Positions 39,096 through 48,331 of a DNA stretch of 53,679 nt are shown here, piece by piece; positions within the stretch are counted from its first letter, which is position 1, and every line of letters starts with the position of its first letter. A model generated the notes under the pieces. It did no database searches, was not told the DNA's origin, and worked only from the letters and a program-made list of their open reading frames with translations. The translations under genes and the position numbers were made by a program. Source of the stretch: Prorocentrum cordatum (taxonomy: Eukaryota; Sar; Dinophyceae; Prorocentrales; Prorocentraceae); the NCBI GenBank assembly GCA_963575745.1, contig CAUYUJ010014258.1, positions 368,458 to 422,136 on the forward strand, in the 5' to 3' direction.

Positions 39096-40038
39096 TAGAT
39101 TCTCTTGTCTAAAAAAGAATTCGGATCCCCCCTCACCCCAGGCTTTCTCGGTGCACCTTTTTGTGTTGCAATTTACACATTACTCTGCCCCATCGTCCAT
39201 CCTAAATATGGTGTCCTAACATCCCAGCCCAGCTGGTTTCGACCCCCCCGCCACCCGTTGCAAAAATACTATGCGCGCGCACTCGTTTATCAACAATCAT
39301 AAGTTTCCAAGAAACCCTTGCAACATAATGTGACGAAGTACACACGCGCGCGTCGTCGCGCGCATGCCGAAATCCTTCAAAAACCTTTGGTTTCGGCAGG
39401 ATGTCAACATCGAGTGTCCAACACACACATATATATATACATATGTATATATATATAGATATATGTATGTGTGTATGTATGTATACATATATATATATGT
39501 ATAAAACTACACATGGTTTCGCAACACGGATTTGCAAAACAAGTGGCGCGCGTTCTTACGAATCCTACATGTTTTTCCCCAACAAATTCAGAACATGCTA
39601 CCGAACGAGCTTCGCGCGCGCATGTCGAAATCGTTCGAACGCCCTTGCGCGCGTGCCGTCGCGAGAATTCAGTGGGGAACGAACGAATTGCACACGCGCG
39701 CTTCGTCGCGCGCGCATGCCGAAATTCTGCAAAAACCGTCGGATCCGGAACGTCTTCAAAACCGAATGTCCCAAACATGCTTAAAGACACATGGTTTCGC
39801 AACATCAGTTTTCAAAACATCTTGCGCGCGCGCTCTTGCGAATTCTTGAGAAGACCAGCGGTTTTGCAACATTTTCATGAAATTCTGCCCAACGGGCCTC
39901 TGGCGCTACATGCGGGCATTTGCATTTCCTTGCGTACGTGCTGGGGGGGGCGGCACGATCCGTGTCAACTAATACCATGCGAGCCACTCGCGCGTCGGCC
40001 GCGCGCGCATGTCGAACTCTTTCCAAGACCTTCATCAT

Positions 40039-40230
40039 CGACGCGAGGACGCCGTCATCGTCGTCGGCGTGATCAGCGTCGGCGCCCGCACTGGCCGCGC
40101 CTTCGTCGGTGCGAGACTCGTCACCGGCATCGCTACTATCATCATCGTGTTTACCGTTGTCGTCGTTGCCATGATACCGCGCCCGCCCAAGTCGCCGACT
40201 CGCACTGAAGTGCCCGCTGGGATGCGCCCA
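40039..40230 (-). other. Conserved acidic frame, unit 1
   Basis: The minus frame reads SASRRLGRARYHGNDDNGKH, then DDDSSDAGDESRTDEGAAS and GADADHADDDDGVLAS. The same frame is preserved in the two other tandem units despite many base changes. No domain known. It could be a retained exon, a gene-fragment family, or a chance product of a GTC/ATC repeat. Confidence 0.4.
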
Positions 40231-41040
40231 GCGGTCAGCGCCACCGCGGCCGCGTCGGCGGCGCCAAGCTAGCTGGCCGCTGCGCGCGCGTGCTAGGGTT
40301 GGCGCGGCCGCAAAGATGCACCAGCCGACGCCAAGCATACATCGCAATCGCCACCGCATGGGTTTTGTAAACCAAGCTGCGGGTGCGTGGGTGGGATGCT
40401 TGCAATAGCGTGGGATGTGTCAGCTCGTTCGTAAAAACCAATCGCACCATATAGATTCTCCTTTTTCGAAAAGAAAAAGGGGTTCTACCACCCTCCCCCC
40501 CGGACTTATCGATCCCCCGGGAATCTATGCAAAACACATGTGATTCTGACCCAATGTCCATCCTACTTGTGAACTCATACTATCCCGGCCAGGCCGGTAT
40601 CAGCACCCCGTCGGTTCCTTTGCAAAACAAGCTATGCGCGGTCATTCGTTTATCACAAGCCATAGGTTTCCAATAATCTTTTTTGCAATATATGTTACGA
40701 AGTGCACACGCGCGCGTCGTCGCGCGCGCATGCCAAAATCCTTCAAATATTCTTCGGTTTCGGAAGGATGTCAAACTTGAGTGTCCAAAGCACAAAAAAC
40801 ACTATTTAGCAACACGGGCTCTCAACAAAAATGGTCGCACGCTCTTGCGAATTCTTACGAATAAGTTTCTCAACATTTTCAGAACATGCTACCAAACGGG
40901 TTTCGCGCGCGCATGTCGGCATCGTTCGAACGCCCTTGCGCGCGTGCTGGGCTGGCGCGATCCGTGCCAACTAATACCATGCGAGCCACTCTCGCGCGTC
41001 TGCCGCGCGCGCATTTCGATTTTTCCAAAGCCGTCATTAC

Positions 41041-41230
41041 CGACGCGAGGACGCCGTCATCGTCGTCGGCGTGATCAAAATCGGTGCCGTCACTGGCTGC
41101 CCCGTCGTCGCTGTCAGCATCTTCGCCAGCCTCGCTACTATCATCATCGTGTCTACAGTTGTCGACGTTGCCATGATACCGCGCCCGCCCAAGTCGCCGA
41201 CTCGCACTGGAGTGCCCGCTGGGATGTGCC
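41041..41230 (-). other. Conserved acidic frame, unit 2
   Basis: Reads GHSSASRRLGRARYHGNVDN, then CRHDDDSSEAGEDADSDDGA and DHADDDDGVLAS. Aligned to unit 1 most changes are synonymous or Asp/Glu/Asn exchanges by eye, and GRARYHG is invariant. Confidence 0.4.
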
Positions 41231-42070
41231 GAGCTGTCAGCGCCACCGCTTTCGCGTCGGTCGCGCCAGACTACCTGGCCGCTCCGCGCGCGAGCGTGCG
41301 CGGGCTAGCGCGGCCGCAGAGATGCACCAGCCACCACCCAGCACGCATCGCAATCGTTCCCGCATGGGTTTTGCGAACTAAGTTGCGGGTGGGTGGGTGG
41401 GATGATTGCGCGAGTAGTGGAGTTGACAATTTCAGTTCGGCAAGTGATTTGCACTACATAGATTGCACCGGCTCAATTCCCCCCCTCAAAAGAACTTAGG
41501 ATCTACGCCCCCAGGGTTTATCGGTTTCCCCTGGGATCGTACAATTTGCCTCCGAGTCTGTCCCATCGTCGGTCATGTTGAATACGGAAGCGTACCATCC
41601 CAGGCAGATCGTTATCACCCCCCCCATCTCTTTCAAAGAATGCTGTGTGCGCGCGCTCGTCTTTTAGATATCCGCAGTTTGCAATAATCCTTTGCAAGCA
41701 ATGGGGCGAAGGTCACGCGCGCGCGTCGTCGTGCGCGCATGACGGCATGCCTAAACACACAGTAGGTGTGGTAGGGATTTCAAGATCGAGGTTCCCGAGC
41801 ACATAGCAATTACAATGGCTTAACACCATAGTTTCGAACGAAAAGTTGCGCGCGCGACCTTGCGAACTCTCATGCAACTCATCGTGTTTTAGCATGCTCA
41901 TCTCATTCGACCAAACGGGCCTCTCGCGCGCGCATGTCGGAATCATTCGAATCATTCGAACGCCTTTGCACCATTTCACGGGGGGGGGACAATCCCTGAC
42001 AACTAATACCGTGCGGACCACTCGTCTGTCCTGGCCGTGCGCGCAGGTCGAAACCCTTCCCCTTTATCAC

Positions 42071-42252
42071 CGACGCGTGGACACCATCATCGTCATTGGC
42101 GTGACCAGCATCGACACCGTTATTGGCCTTGCCGTCGTCATCGTCATCATCGTCGCCATCTTCGCTACCATCATCATCGCTTCCGCCGTTGTCGACGTCG
42201 CCATGGTATCTGGCCCGCCCGAACCACCAACTCCCGTTGAAGTGCCCGCGCG
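42071..42252 (-). other. Conserved acidic frame, unit 3
   Basis: Reads GHFNGSWWFGRARYHGDVDN, then GGSDDDGSEDGDDDDDDDG and GHANDDDGVHAS. The most diverged copy, but the frame is open and GRARYHG is retained. Confidence 0.35.
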
Positions 42253-42520
42253 CCAGCGCAGTTTGCGAGACGCGCTGGGGAGTCTCCAGCGGTCAGGTCC
42301 ACCGCGGCCGCGACGGTCGCGCCAAACTAGCTGGCCGCTCTGCGCGCGAGCCTGCCCGCGCTAGCGCGGCCGCATCGATGCGCCTGCCAGCACCAAGCAC
42401 TCATCGCAATCGCCGCCGCATGGGTTTTGCAAGCCGAGTTGTGGGTGTGTGATTGGGATGATTGCGCGAGCTGTGGGGTTGACAGCTCCAAGTTCTTGAG
42501 TATTCATTGCGCCACAATGA

Positions 42521-43389
42521 TTGCACCACACATTTACATATGTTTATATGTGTGTATAAATGTATGTTTCCAGCACCATCTAGAATGCAAACCATGGACT
42601 TCTTAGAAACGAGTTGATCTGGGCCCGCGCTGGTTCACGTATCTTTACCTACCACTTTAAATTGAACGGCCACCGCATCCCACAGTAACGCCCATCCAGC
42701 CGCACGCGGGACCACACAACCCCCCAACGGGCCTCACACAAAAAACCCAGCGGGCGCCACAACCGAGCGTTCACGCCTCTTGGGGGCCTCTTGGGGGTCC
42801 TCTTGAGAGCCCGGTGGGGACCTTTTGGGGTCCTCGTGGGAACGTCTTGAGGCCTCTTGACAGCTCTTCGGAGGCCTTTTGGAGGCCTCCTGCTGTCCGC
42901 TCGGATGCCTCTTGGGTGACCTTTCGTGGGGCCTTTCGGGATCCTCTCGGGGGCCTCTCGGGGACGTCTTGGGGCCATCCCGGTGGCGAGATCGGAGCCG
43001 CGCATTCGGGGGGGGCCCGTGAGCGGACTTGCTCTCGGCCCCCTCCCGTGGTTGCCCAGGAGGCTTCTTCGAGCCCCTGCTTGGGGGCCCCTTCGGGCAT
43101 CCTGGACGATCTTGAGGCAGGGCGAGACTTGTTGATCCGTTGCCCATGAAAAAGAACATCCGATACACGACGACCTCGGGCTTTTCAGCCGACTCCTGAA
43201 GCCCCCAAGGCGGCCCCAGAGGGCCACCAAAGCGCCCCCAAACGGGGCCCTGGGCCCGTATTGGCACCGGTGGGGGGTTTCGATTTCCACCGCGGTTCCG
43301 AGGCCTGCCCTGGAAACCCAGAAACGCCCACGAGCGGAAGGCGCATCGTCCTTCTGAATCCTGACAACCCGTGATCGCCCTCATACGCA
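42521..43389. other. Unassigned stretch with GGCCTCTTGGGG motifs
   Basis: Positions 42770-42990 carry the same 11-12-bp GGCCTCTTGGGG minisatellite as 18743-22830 and 33530-34430. The rest is unique GC-rich sequence. Long minus frames (267 codons from 43537) have Pro/Arg-rich composition typical of this motif and are not called. Confidence 0.6.
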
Positions 43390-43569
43390 TACAGTCGGGG
43401 CCCTGAAGAAGGATCCCTTTTCGCTGGGGAGGGGCTCGGTGTTCCTTGATTGTTTCACAGCTTGCCTCAGGTTTTCCTTGTGTTTTCGATGGGAAATCGA
43501 AGTTTAACTGCTGGGAAAAAGGGGCCTCGTTCCTCATTTAGGGTTCCTTAGGTCAATGCCCCGACTGTA
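43390..43569 (-). mobile_element. TA-flanked miniature element, copy 2 of a homologous pair
   Basis: Reverse-orientation homologue of 24177-24355. Starts TACAGTCGGGGCCCTGAAGA and ends GGTCAATGCCCCGACTGTA. The 12-bp termini TACAGTCGGGGC are perfect inverted repeats with TA at both edges. The interior matches the other copy at well over 80% by eye. No coding capacity. Confidence 0.85.
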
Positions 43570-43923
43570 GCCAGGGAGAATTTTGGGGCTCCCCACCACG
43601 TGCCATGGCCGCAGTGGTGGTCCAGGAGGTGTTCGGCGGCTGGCGTGGACCTTCGTCTGGATCGCCCACTCAGGGTATCGCGCGCTTCGGGGAGCGGACG
43701 GCTCGAGAGCGGTTGCAAGTCCGCGAGGCTAGCACGAGCAGCTGAGGCGCCTCGCCGCTACGTGCAGTTCTTTTACCTCTCCCGTCTCCCTCCGCTCCAC
43801 CTCCACCCTTCCCTTCTTCTCTCCCTCCCTCCCTCCTTCCCTTCCCTCCTTCTTGCACCCTCCTCTCCTTCCCTCCTTCCCTCCCTCGCTCTCCCCATAC
43901 TTCCTGCCCCCCTCTCGAGACAG

Positions 43924-44030
43924 CGAGAGCTCGCAATCCCAAGAGCCGATCGCAGACCCCACTCCGCCCACCACGAGCAAGCGAGAGGGCCGTCCCGGGC
44001 CTCCTGGCCACCCTGCGCCTTCCCCCCCCT
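43924..44030 (+). CDS. Candidate exon after a pyrimidine tract, unknown protein
   Basis: About 130 bp of C/T-rich sequence leads to CGAGACAG|CGAG. The frame then reads ESSQSQEPIADPTPPTTSKR, EGRPGPPGHP, polar and Pro-rich with balanced composition. The 3' limit is arbitrary because no clear donor stands out. It may be an upstream exon of the gene that includes 45187-45343 and 47414-47509. No family recognised. Confidence 0.3.
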
Positions 44031-44224
44031 CCCTGCTCGCAGGGCTCCCTTCGTCCCTGGCCTCGCCCCGCAGGCTCTGCTCCGCGCCTCCCCTCCCCTC
44101 CTCGGCCCGGCCCCCTTTGGCCCTCAAGCTCCCGCCCTTCCCTTCGCACCCCCAAGCTCGGGGTGGCCCGCCCCTCCTGCTGCCCATGCCTCCGACGTCA
44201 TGCTGCCTTACAACGAGGATCCCC

Positions 44225-44300
44225 AGAAACGTCCTGACCCATTCCTGGGGACCAGTTTCTCGTCCTCCGTCGTTCCTTGACGGTCCCTATAAGCCCGGCG
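44225..44300 (+). repeat. Dispersed repeat GACGTCGACCCC, partial copy
   Basis: CCCATTCCTGGGGACCAGTT, then TCTCGTCC, GTCGTT and TTGACGGTCCC align with the middle of 53308-53480. Confidence 0.7.
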
Positions 44301-44429
44301 AGGGCACCCGGAAGCCTATTCTACAGCGAGGAGCCACCGGCGGTGATGGGGCGGGTCCTCGTTTGGAAGAGACAGCGCCCCGCGTCCTCCTCCCCTCCTC
44401 CTTCCCCCTTCTTCTCCTCCCATCCCTGC

Positions 44430-44900
44430 ATCGTCTCAGTTTCGGCACACCCCTCACACGTTTCGTGGGCGCCCGTTTCGGCACACCCCTCACACGTTTC
44501 GTGGCCCCATAGGGAACTCCGCCGAAGGTCCCAGTGGCGCAGTTCGCATGTGGGCGTTACGCCCGTTTCGGCACACCTCTCACACGTTTCGTGGCCCCAT
44601 AGGGAGCTCCACCGAAGGTCCCAGTGGTGCAGTTCGCATGTGGGCGTTGCGCCCGTTTCGGCGCACCCCTCACTCGTTCCGTGGCCTAGGGAGCTCCACC
44701 GAAGGTCCCATTGCTGCAGTTCGCATGTGGGCGTCACGCCCGTTTCGGCACACCCCTCGTTTCGTGGCCCCATAGGTAGCTCCACAGAAGGTCCCAGTGG
44801 CGCAGTTCGCGTGTGGGCGTCACGCCCGTTCACACGTTTCGTGGCCCTATAGGGAGCCCGACCGAAGGTCCCAGTGGGAGGGTTCACACGCACTTAGCGC
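44430..44900 (+). repeat. 90-bp minisatellite (30-codon period)
   Basis: Five to six units of 77-90 bp: GTTTCGTGGCCCCATAGGGA, GCTCCACCGAAGGTCCCAGT, GGCGCAGTTCGCATGTGGGC, GTTACGCCCGTTTCGGCACA. A detached unit and a half lies at 46466-46590. Confidence 0.95.
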
Positions 44901-45029
44901 CATAGGGAGTTCCACCTACGACGATCCTCACAACTGCTGCACTCACAACTGCATGTGGTTGGGTCCTTCGCCACGCTTTTTTTTTGTTCCCTCCAGACGC
45001 GAAGGGCTCTGGGCACCCCTCTGGGCTCC

Positions 45030-45165
45030 AGCCCTCCTCCTCCTCCTCCTCCTCCTCCTCCCCTTCCCCTCCTCCTCCTCCTCCTCCTCCTCCTCCTCCT
45101 CCTCCTCCTCCTCCTCTACCTCTCTACCTTTTCCTCCTCCTCCTCTCCTCTCCCTCCCGCCTTCC
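45030..45165. repeat. (CTC)n tract before an exon
   Basis: Pyrimidine array that runs almost to the acceptor of the exon at 45187, forming an exceptionally long polypyrimidine tract. Confidence 0.95.
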
Positions 45166-45186
45166 TCCCCGCCCCCCGCCGCTCAG

Positions 45187-45343
45187 GTCCAGGGTGACCC
45201 CGGCGCTGATCGCGAGGCGGCTCCGGCTGCAGGCCTTCGATGGCCTGGGGCAGCTGTGCGACGCTTTCGCCCAGGACGGCACCACCTCCCTCACATCCAT
45301 GGGGGGGGGCGAGCCTCGTGCCCTGCGCCCACCCCAGCAGACG
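45187..45343 (+). CDS. Probable internal exon, unknown protein
   Basis: After about 150 bp of CTC-rich sequence and CCGCTCAG| the frame reads SRVTPALIARRLRLQAFDGL, then GQLCDAFAQDGTTSLTSMGG and EPRALRPPQQT, up to ACG|GTACGG. It is helix-forming, with balanced composition and high third-position GC. The 5' junction is phase 2 and the 3' junction phase 0. The donor GT overlaps the start of the TA-flanked element at 45345. The next acceptor could be the element's own terminal TAG (45508-45510) or the CAG before 47414, which is in the matching phase. No family recognised. Confidence 0.5.
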
Positions 45344-45344
45344 G

Positions 45345-45509
45345 TACGGTCGGACCGAGATATAGGGTCGAGGTTGGCTCGGGGAGGGTGCCCGCGAATG
45401 TTCTTGTGCATCCTGCCTGGGGGAGCACACCCTCGAATGTTCTTCAGCTTGGGCCGGCGGAGGGTCTCGTGTTCTTGAAGGATGCTCTTGTGTCCTGGGT
45501 CCGACTGTA
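45345..45509 (+). mobile_element. TA-flanked miniature element at an exon edge (introner-like)
   Basis: 165 bp with 12-bp termini TACGGTCGGACC and GGTCCGACTGTA, TA on both sides. It begins two bases after the proposed exon end. With one flanking G on each side it reads GTACGG...CTGTAG, so the insertion carries both a GT donor and a TAG acceptor. The interior holds a repeated CGAATGTTCTT. Whether it is spliced out on its own is untested. Confidence 0.65.
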
Positions 45510-45689
45510 GGCACGATGCACGGGGGGAGGAACTCAGGAGACGGAGATCGGGGGAGGTGTGCCTCAGGAGCCCTTTGGGCACACTGGTGGGGAAAGGGAG
45601 CGCACGACTTCGAGTTGCCGAAAATAGGCCCAAAACGCCCTGCTTCCCCACTTCGCCTCCGCGCTGCAGCCGGACCTTTGCGTTCGGGA

Positions 45690-45756
<67 letters not shown>

Positions 45757-45778
45757 GTGTTCGTATGTGTGTGTGTGT
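45690..45778. repeat. (GT)n tract
   Basis: Near-pure GT dinucleotides. Confidence 0.95.
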
Positions 45779-45899
45779 GGCTGGGCGCGCAGGTGCACAG
45801 CGGACGGAGCGCTGGGTGGCTTGGTGGTGGACCCCTGAAGCGACAGGGCACTTTTGTATGGTTCCGTTTTTCATGTTGTTTCCCAATTCCTGTCGCCGC

Positions 45900-46152
45900 T
45901 TTTTTGTTGTTTGTTGTTGTTGCTGTTGATGAGTGTAGTGTGTTGTTTGGTATTTGGTGTATGTCGTTTGTTGTTGTGGTTCTTGCTGTGAATTGTTGTT
46001 TGCGGTTCGTTATTTGTTGTGTGTTATTTGTTGTGTGTTGTTTGCTGGTGTGGTTGTGGTTCTGGTTGTGGTTGTTGTGGTTGTGGTTGTGGTTGTTGGT
46101 TGGTTGTTGTCGTAGTTTCAGTTGTAGTTGTTGATGTTGTTGCTGCTGCTGC

Positions 46153-46207
<55 letters not shown>

Positions 46208-46345
46208 ATCGTTGTTGTTGTTGTTGTTGTTGTTTTTGGTTTTGCTTTTGTTTTTGTTGTTGTTGTTGGTGGTGGTGTTTGTGTTGTTATTGTTGGTGGT
46301 GATGGTGGTGGTGTTGTTGTTGTTGTCGTTGTTGTTCGTATTCCC
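45900..46345. repeat. TTG trinucleotide satellite
   Basis: About 450 bp of TTG/TGG/GGT repeats, purest at 46140-46235. Poly-Val/Leu/Cys frames (plus) and poly-Asn/Thr frames (minus) are artefacts. Confidence 0.95.
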
Positions 46346-46465
46346 AACCATCCGGTGGGGTTCGGTCTTCGCTTTGAAGAAAAGGCGCCCCGCGTTCCTT
46401 CCTTCCTCCTTCCTTCCTCCTTCCTCCTCCCCTTCCTCCCTCCTCCCGCTCCTCTCATCACTTGC

Positions 46466-46590
46466 ACCCCTCACACGTTTCGTGGCCCCATAGGGAGCCT
46501 CATCGAAGGCCCAAGTGCTACCACCCGCATGCGCCCCCCCACCCAGTACAGCGTTTCGTGGCCCCATAGGGAGCTCCACCGACGCTTTAG
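46466..46590 (+). repeat. Detached units of the 90-bp minisatellite
   Basis: CACCCCTCACACGTTTCGTG, GCCCCATAGGGAGC and TCGAAGG recur here about 1.6 kb from the main array, beyond the (GT)n and (TTG)n tracts. Confidence 0.85.
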
Positions 46591-47129
46591 TTTTACTTAT
46601 TTGTTGGGGGCTCTCCGAAGTTATTATCCAGGGCCCACCTCTGGGGCTCTCTCATTGCTGTTTTTTCTTTTGGCAGCCACGACTCAGGCATCTCGCCACC
46701 ATGTATCCAGTATGTGTTGGGAGTATGTAGGCGTTCCTGGGGCAATCAAGCGCCGTCCCCAAGAGTTCTCCTAATCAGACTCCCATCGTTTTCGAGCAAA
46801 CGAGGTCGCCTCTTGCGGTTCTTTTGGGCTCTCTTGGAGCCCTCTTGGACCATTTAGGAGTGCTCTTGAAAGCGTTTAGGATCCTCTTGGAGCCCATGCA
46901 TGCCCCCTCCGAAGCCTCTCACTGGCTATTTCGGGTCGCGTACGGAGGGTAGGAAGGGGCTGTTTTGTAACCGCCAGCCATCTGAGCCACCTACGTACGC
47001 CCAGATGGCTGGTGGGTCTCACTTGTGGTGCGCCTCGTGTGGGTGTCGGAGGTCTTGAAACCAAGGGGTTTCACATGTTGTGCGTCGTGTGGGTGTTGGA
47101 GGTCTTGAAACCAGGGGGGTTCACATGTT
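46591..47129. other. Unassigned stretch
   Basis: Contains degenerate TCTTGGAGCCCTC motifs (46800-46900) and a two-copy ~58-bp repeat (GGTCTTGAAACCA, TTCACATGTTGTGCG) at 47047-47130 before the next (GT)n. Confidence 0.6.
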
Positions 47130-47153
47130 GTGCGGTGTGTGTGTGTGTGCGTG

Positions 47154-47197
<44 letters not shown>

Positions 47198-47232
47198 TTT
47201 TCTCTGTGTGTGTGTGTGTGTGTGTGTGTGGG
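47130..47232. repeat. (GT)n tract
   Basis: About 100 bp of GT dinucleotides with one T-run. Confidence 0.95.
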
Positions 47233-47413
47233 GTGGGTGGGAGGAGGGGCACAACCACCAGCGAACTCAAGCTCGGCGTAGATGTGGCGTGTCTCTCTCG
47301 GGCCTGCCGTGCTGCGGGGCCCGGCCGCCGCCGACAGTGCCATGCGCTCTCTCCTTGGGCCCGCGGGGCTCCGCGGCGTGAAGCCGCGTGTGTTCGGGCA
47401 CTCTCCAGCGCAG

Positions 47414-47509
47414 GCCTCGCCTCCGAGAACCGACCTGGCAGCTCTTCGGCGGAAGCTGGCGGAAGGCCGGCGGCAGCTCGAACAATACTTTAGAAGGGGG
47501 CCACGCTAG
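47414..47509 (+). CDS. Candidate terminal exon, helical basic C-terminus
   Basis: 31 codons plus TAG after CCAGCGCAG|: ASPPRTDLAALRRKLAEGRR, then QLEQYFRRGPR. Strongly amphipathic (LAALRRKLAEGRRQLEQYF could be a short coiled coil). It starts in phase 0 and so joins in frame to the exon ending at 45343, giving RPPQQT|ASPPRT. The helix-coding part is duplicated in the following tandem repeat, where the frame is altered (LAALRRKLARRRSSKN). No family recognised. Confidence 0.4.
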   Translation, partial: ASPPRTDLAALRRKLAEGRRQLEQYFRRGPR

Positions 47510-47715
47510 AAACGCGGGGGACCTTTTTGCGCCTCCCCCTCACCAGAGGGGGGGGGGGAGCCGCCCTGGCAGCTCTTCGGCGGAAGCTGGCTCGCAGACG
47601 CAGCTCGAAAAACAGTTTAGAGGGGGGCCACGCTAGAAACGCGGGGGACCTTTTTGTGCCTCCCCCTCACCAGAGGGGGGGGGGGGGGGAGCCGCCCTCG
47701 CAGGTGCCACCTCCA
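47435..47715 (+). repeat. Two-copy 141-bp tandem duplication
   Basis: CTGGCAGCTCTTCGGCGGAA, GGGGGCCACGCTAGAAACGC, GGGGGACCTTTTTG and CCTCCCCCTCACCAGAGGGG recur with a 141-bp shift. The last block forms a C/G hairpin with a G-run. Confidence 0.9.
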
Positions 47716-48079
47716 CAGGGGTGGGGGTGCGCGGGTGAGCGGGGCTGAGGCCTGTCGGCCAGCCGCTCCGCGCCCGCTGTCCGTTTCAGGGCCTCGTCTC
47801 GGATTGGAAGCGCGCCGCGTCGTTTTCGCGGTTGTGCTGGAGCCACCGCTAAACTTCCGAGGCAATGGGAGTCGCGTTGAAAAAGAAGAAGAAGGAAGGC
47901 CGGCGGGGGGCGGCGGGAGTGAACCGCGGCCGCTTCCTCCGGCGGAAGGCCAGGGGAAGGCCAGCGGAGTCACAGAGCGGCTCTCCAAGAGAGGTGGCAG
48001 TTCTTTGGGGCGGGGGTTGGGTCTCTGGAACCCGCCTTTGTGGGTCCAGGTGTTCTGGATCCCGCCAAGAGGTAATGGA
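47716..48079. other. Unassigned stretch
   Basis: TGTCCGTTTCAG|GGCCTC (about 47787) is an excellent acceptor, followed by a short frame GLVSDWKRAASFSRLCWSHR and stop. It could be an alternative terminal exon of the gene upstream. Nothing else recognised. Confidence 0.3.
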
Positions 48080-48276
48080 GGATGACGATTAATACATGCC
48101 CGGGGGTCGTGTTCACGCGGCGGCGCCCGGGATGACGATTAGGAAAAACATCCGGCCGCGGGCTGGAAACCTATTTTTTTTGTAAATCGTTCTCCTCCAG
48201 TCAGAACATTGTGCAGACATAGCAGAAAACTATGTTTTGAATCGTTCTCTCTCATTTTTTGAATTAATCGTCATCC
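48080..48276. mobile_element. Inverted-repeat element, GGATGACGATTAAT termini
   Basis: The left end GGATGACGATTAATAC and right end in reverse complement GGATGACGATTAATTC match at 15 of 16 bases. A third GGGATGACGATTA lies inside at 48129. The interior is A/T-rich with GAATCGTTCTC-type repeats. No target duplication noticed. 197 bp, non-coding. Confidence 0.6.
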
Positions 48277-48331
48277 CGCAGTACTGGCCGTGCGGGGGCT
48301 TGGCAGCACAGGCAGCGGCTGCGCGTGGGGC

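Larger units (their letters stand above)
39095..42520. repeat. Three diverged ~1-kb tandem units
   Basis: Units start near 39095, 40451 and 41467, each at a CATAGATT-type motif. Each runs through a GTCCATCC or GTCGGTCAT block, CACGCGCGCGTCGTCG, ATGCTACC or a related block with CGCGCGCATGTCG, AACTAATACC, a pyrimidine-rich GTCATCGTCGTCGGCGTGA, CGCGCCCGCCC, TAGCGCGGCCGC, and GCATGGGTTTTG. Unit 1 has an extra internal duplication and a (TA)n-rich insert (39420-39510). Repeated (CG)n runs could adopt Z-form. The unit pairs look clearly diverged by eye. Confidence 0.9.

Noticed and set aside
46128-46493. Poly-Leu/Val membrane protein
   Set aside because: Direct translation of the TTG satellite. 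The opposite strand is poly-Asn/Thr.
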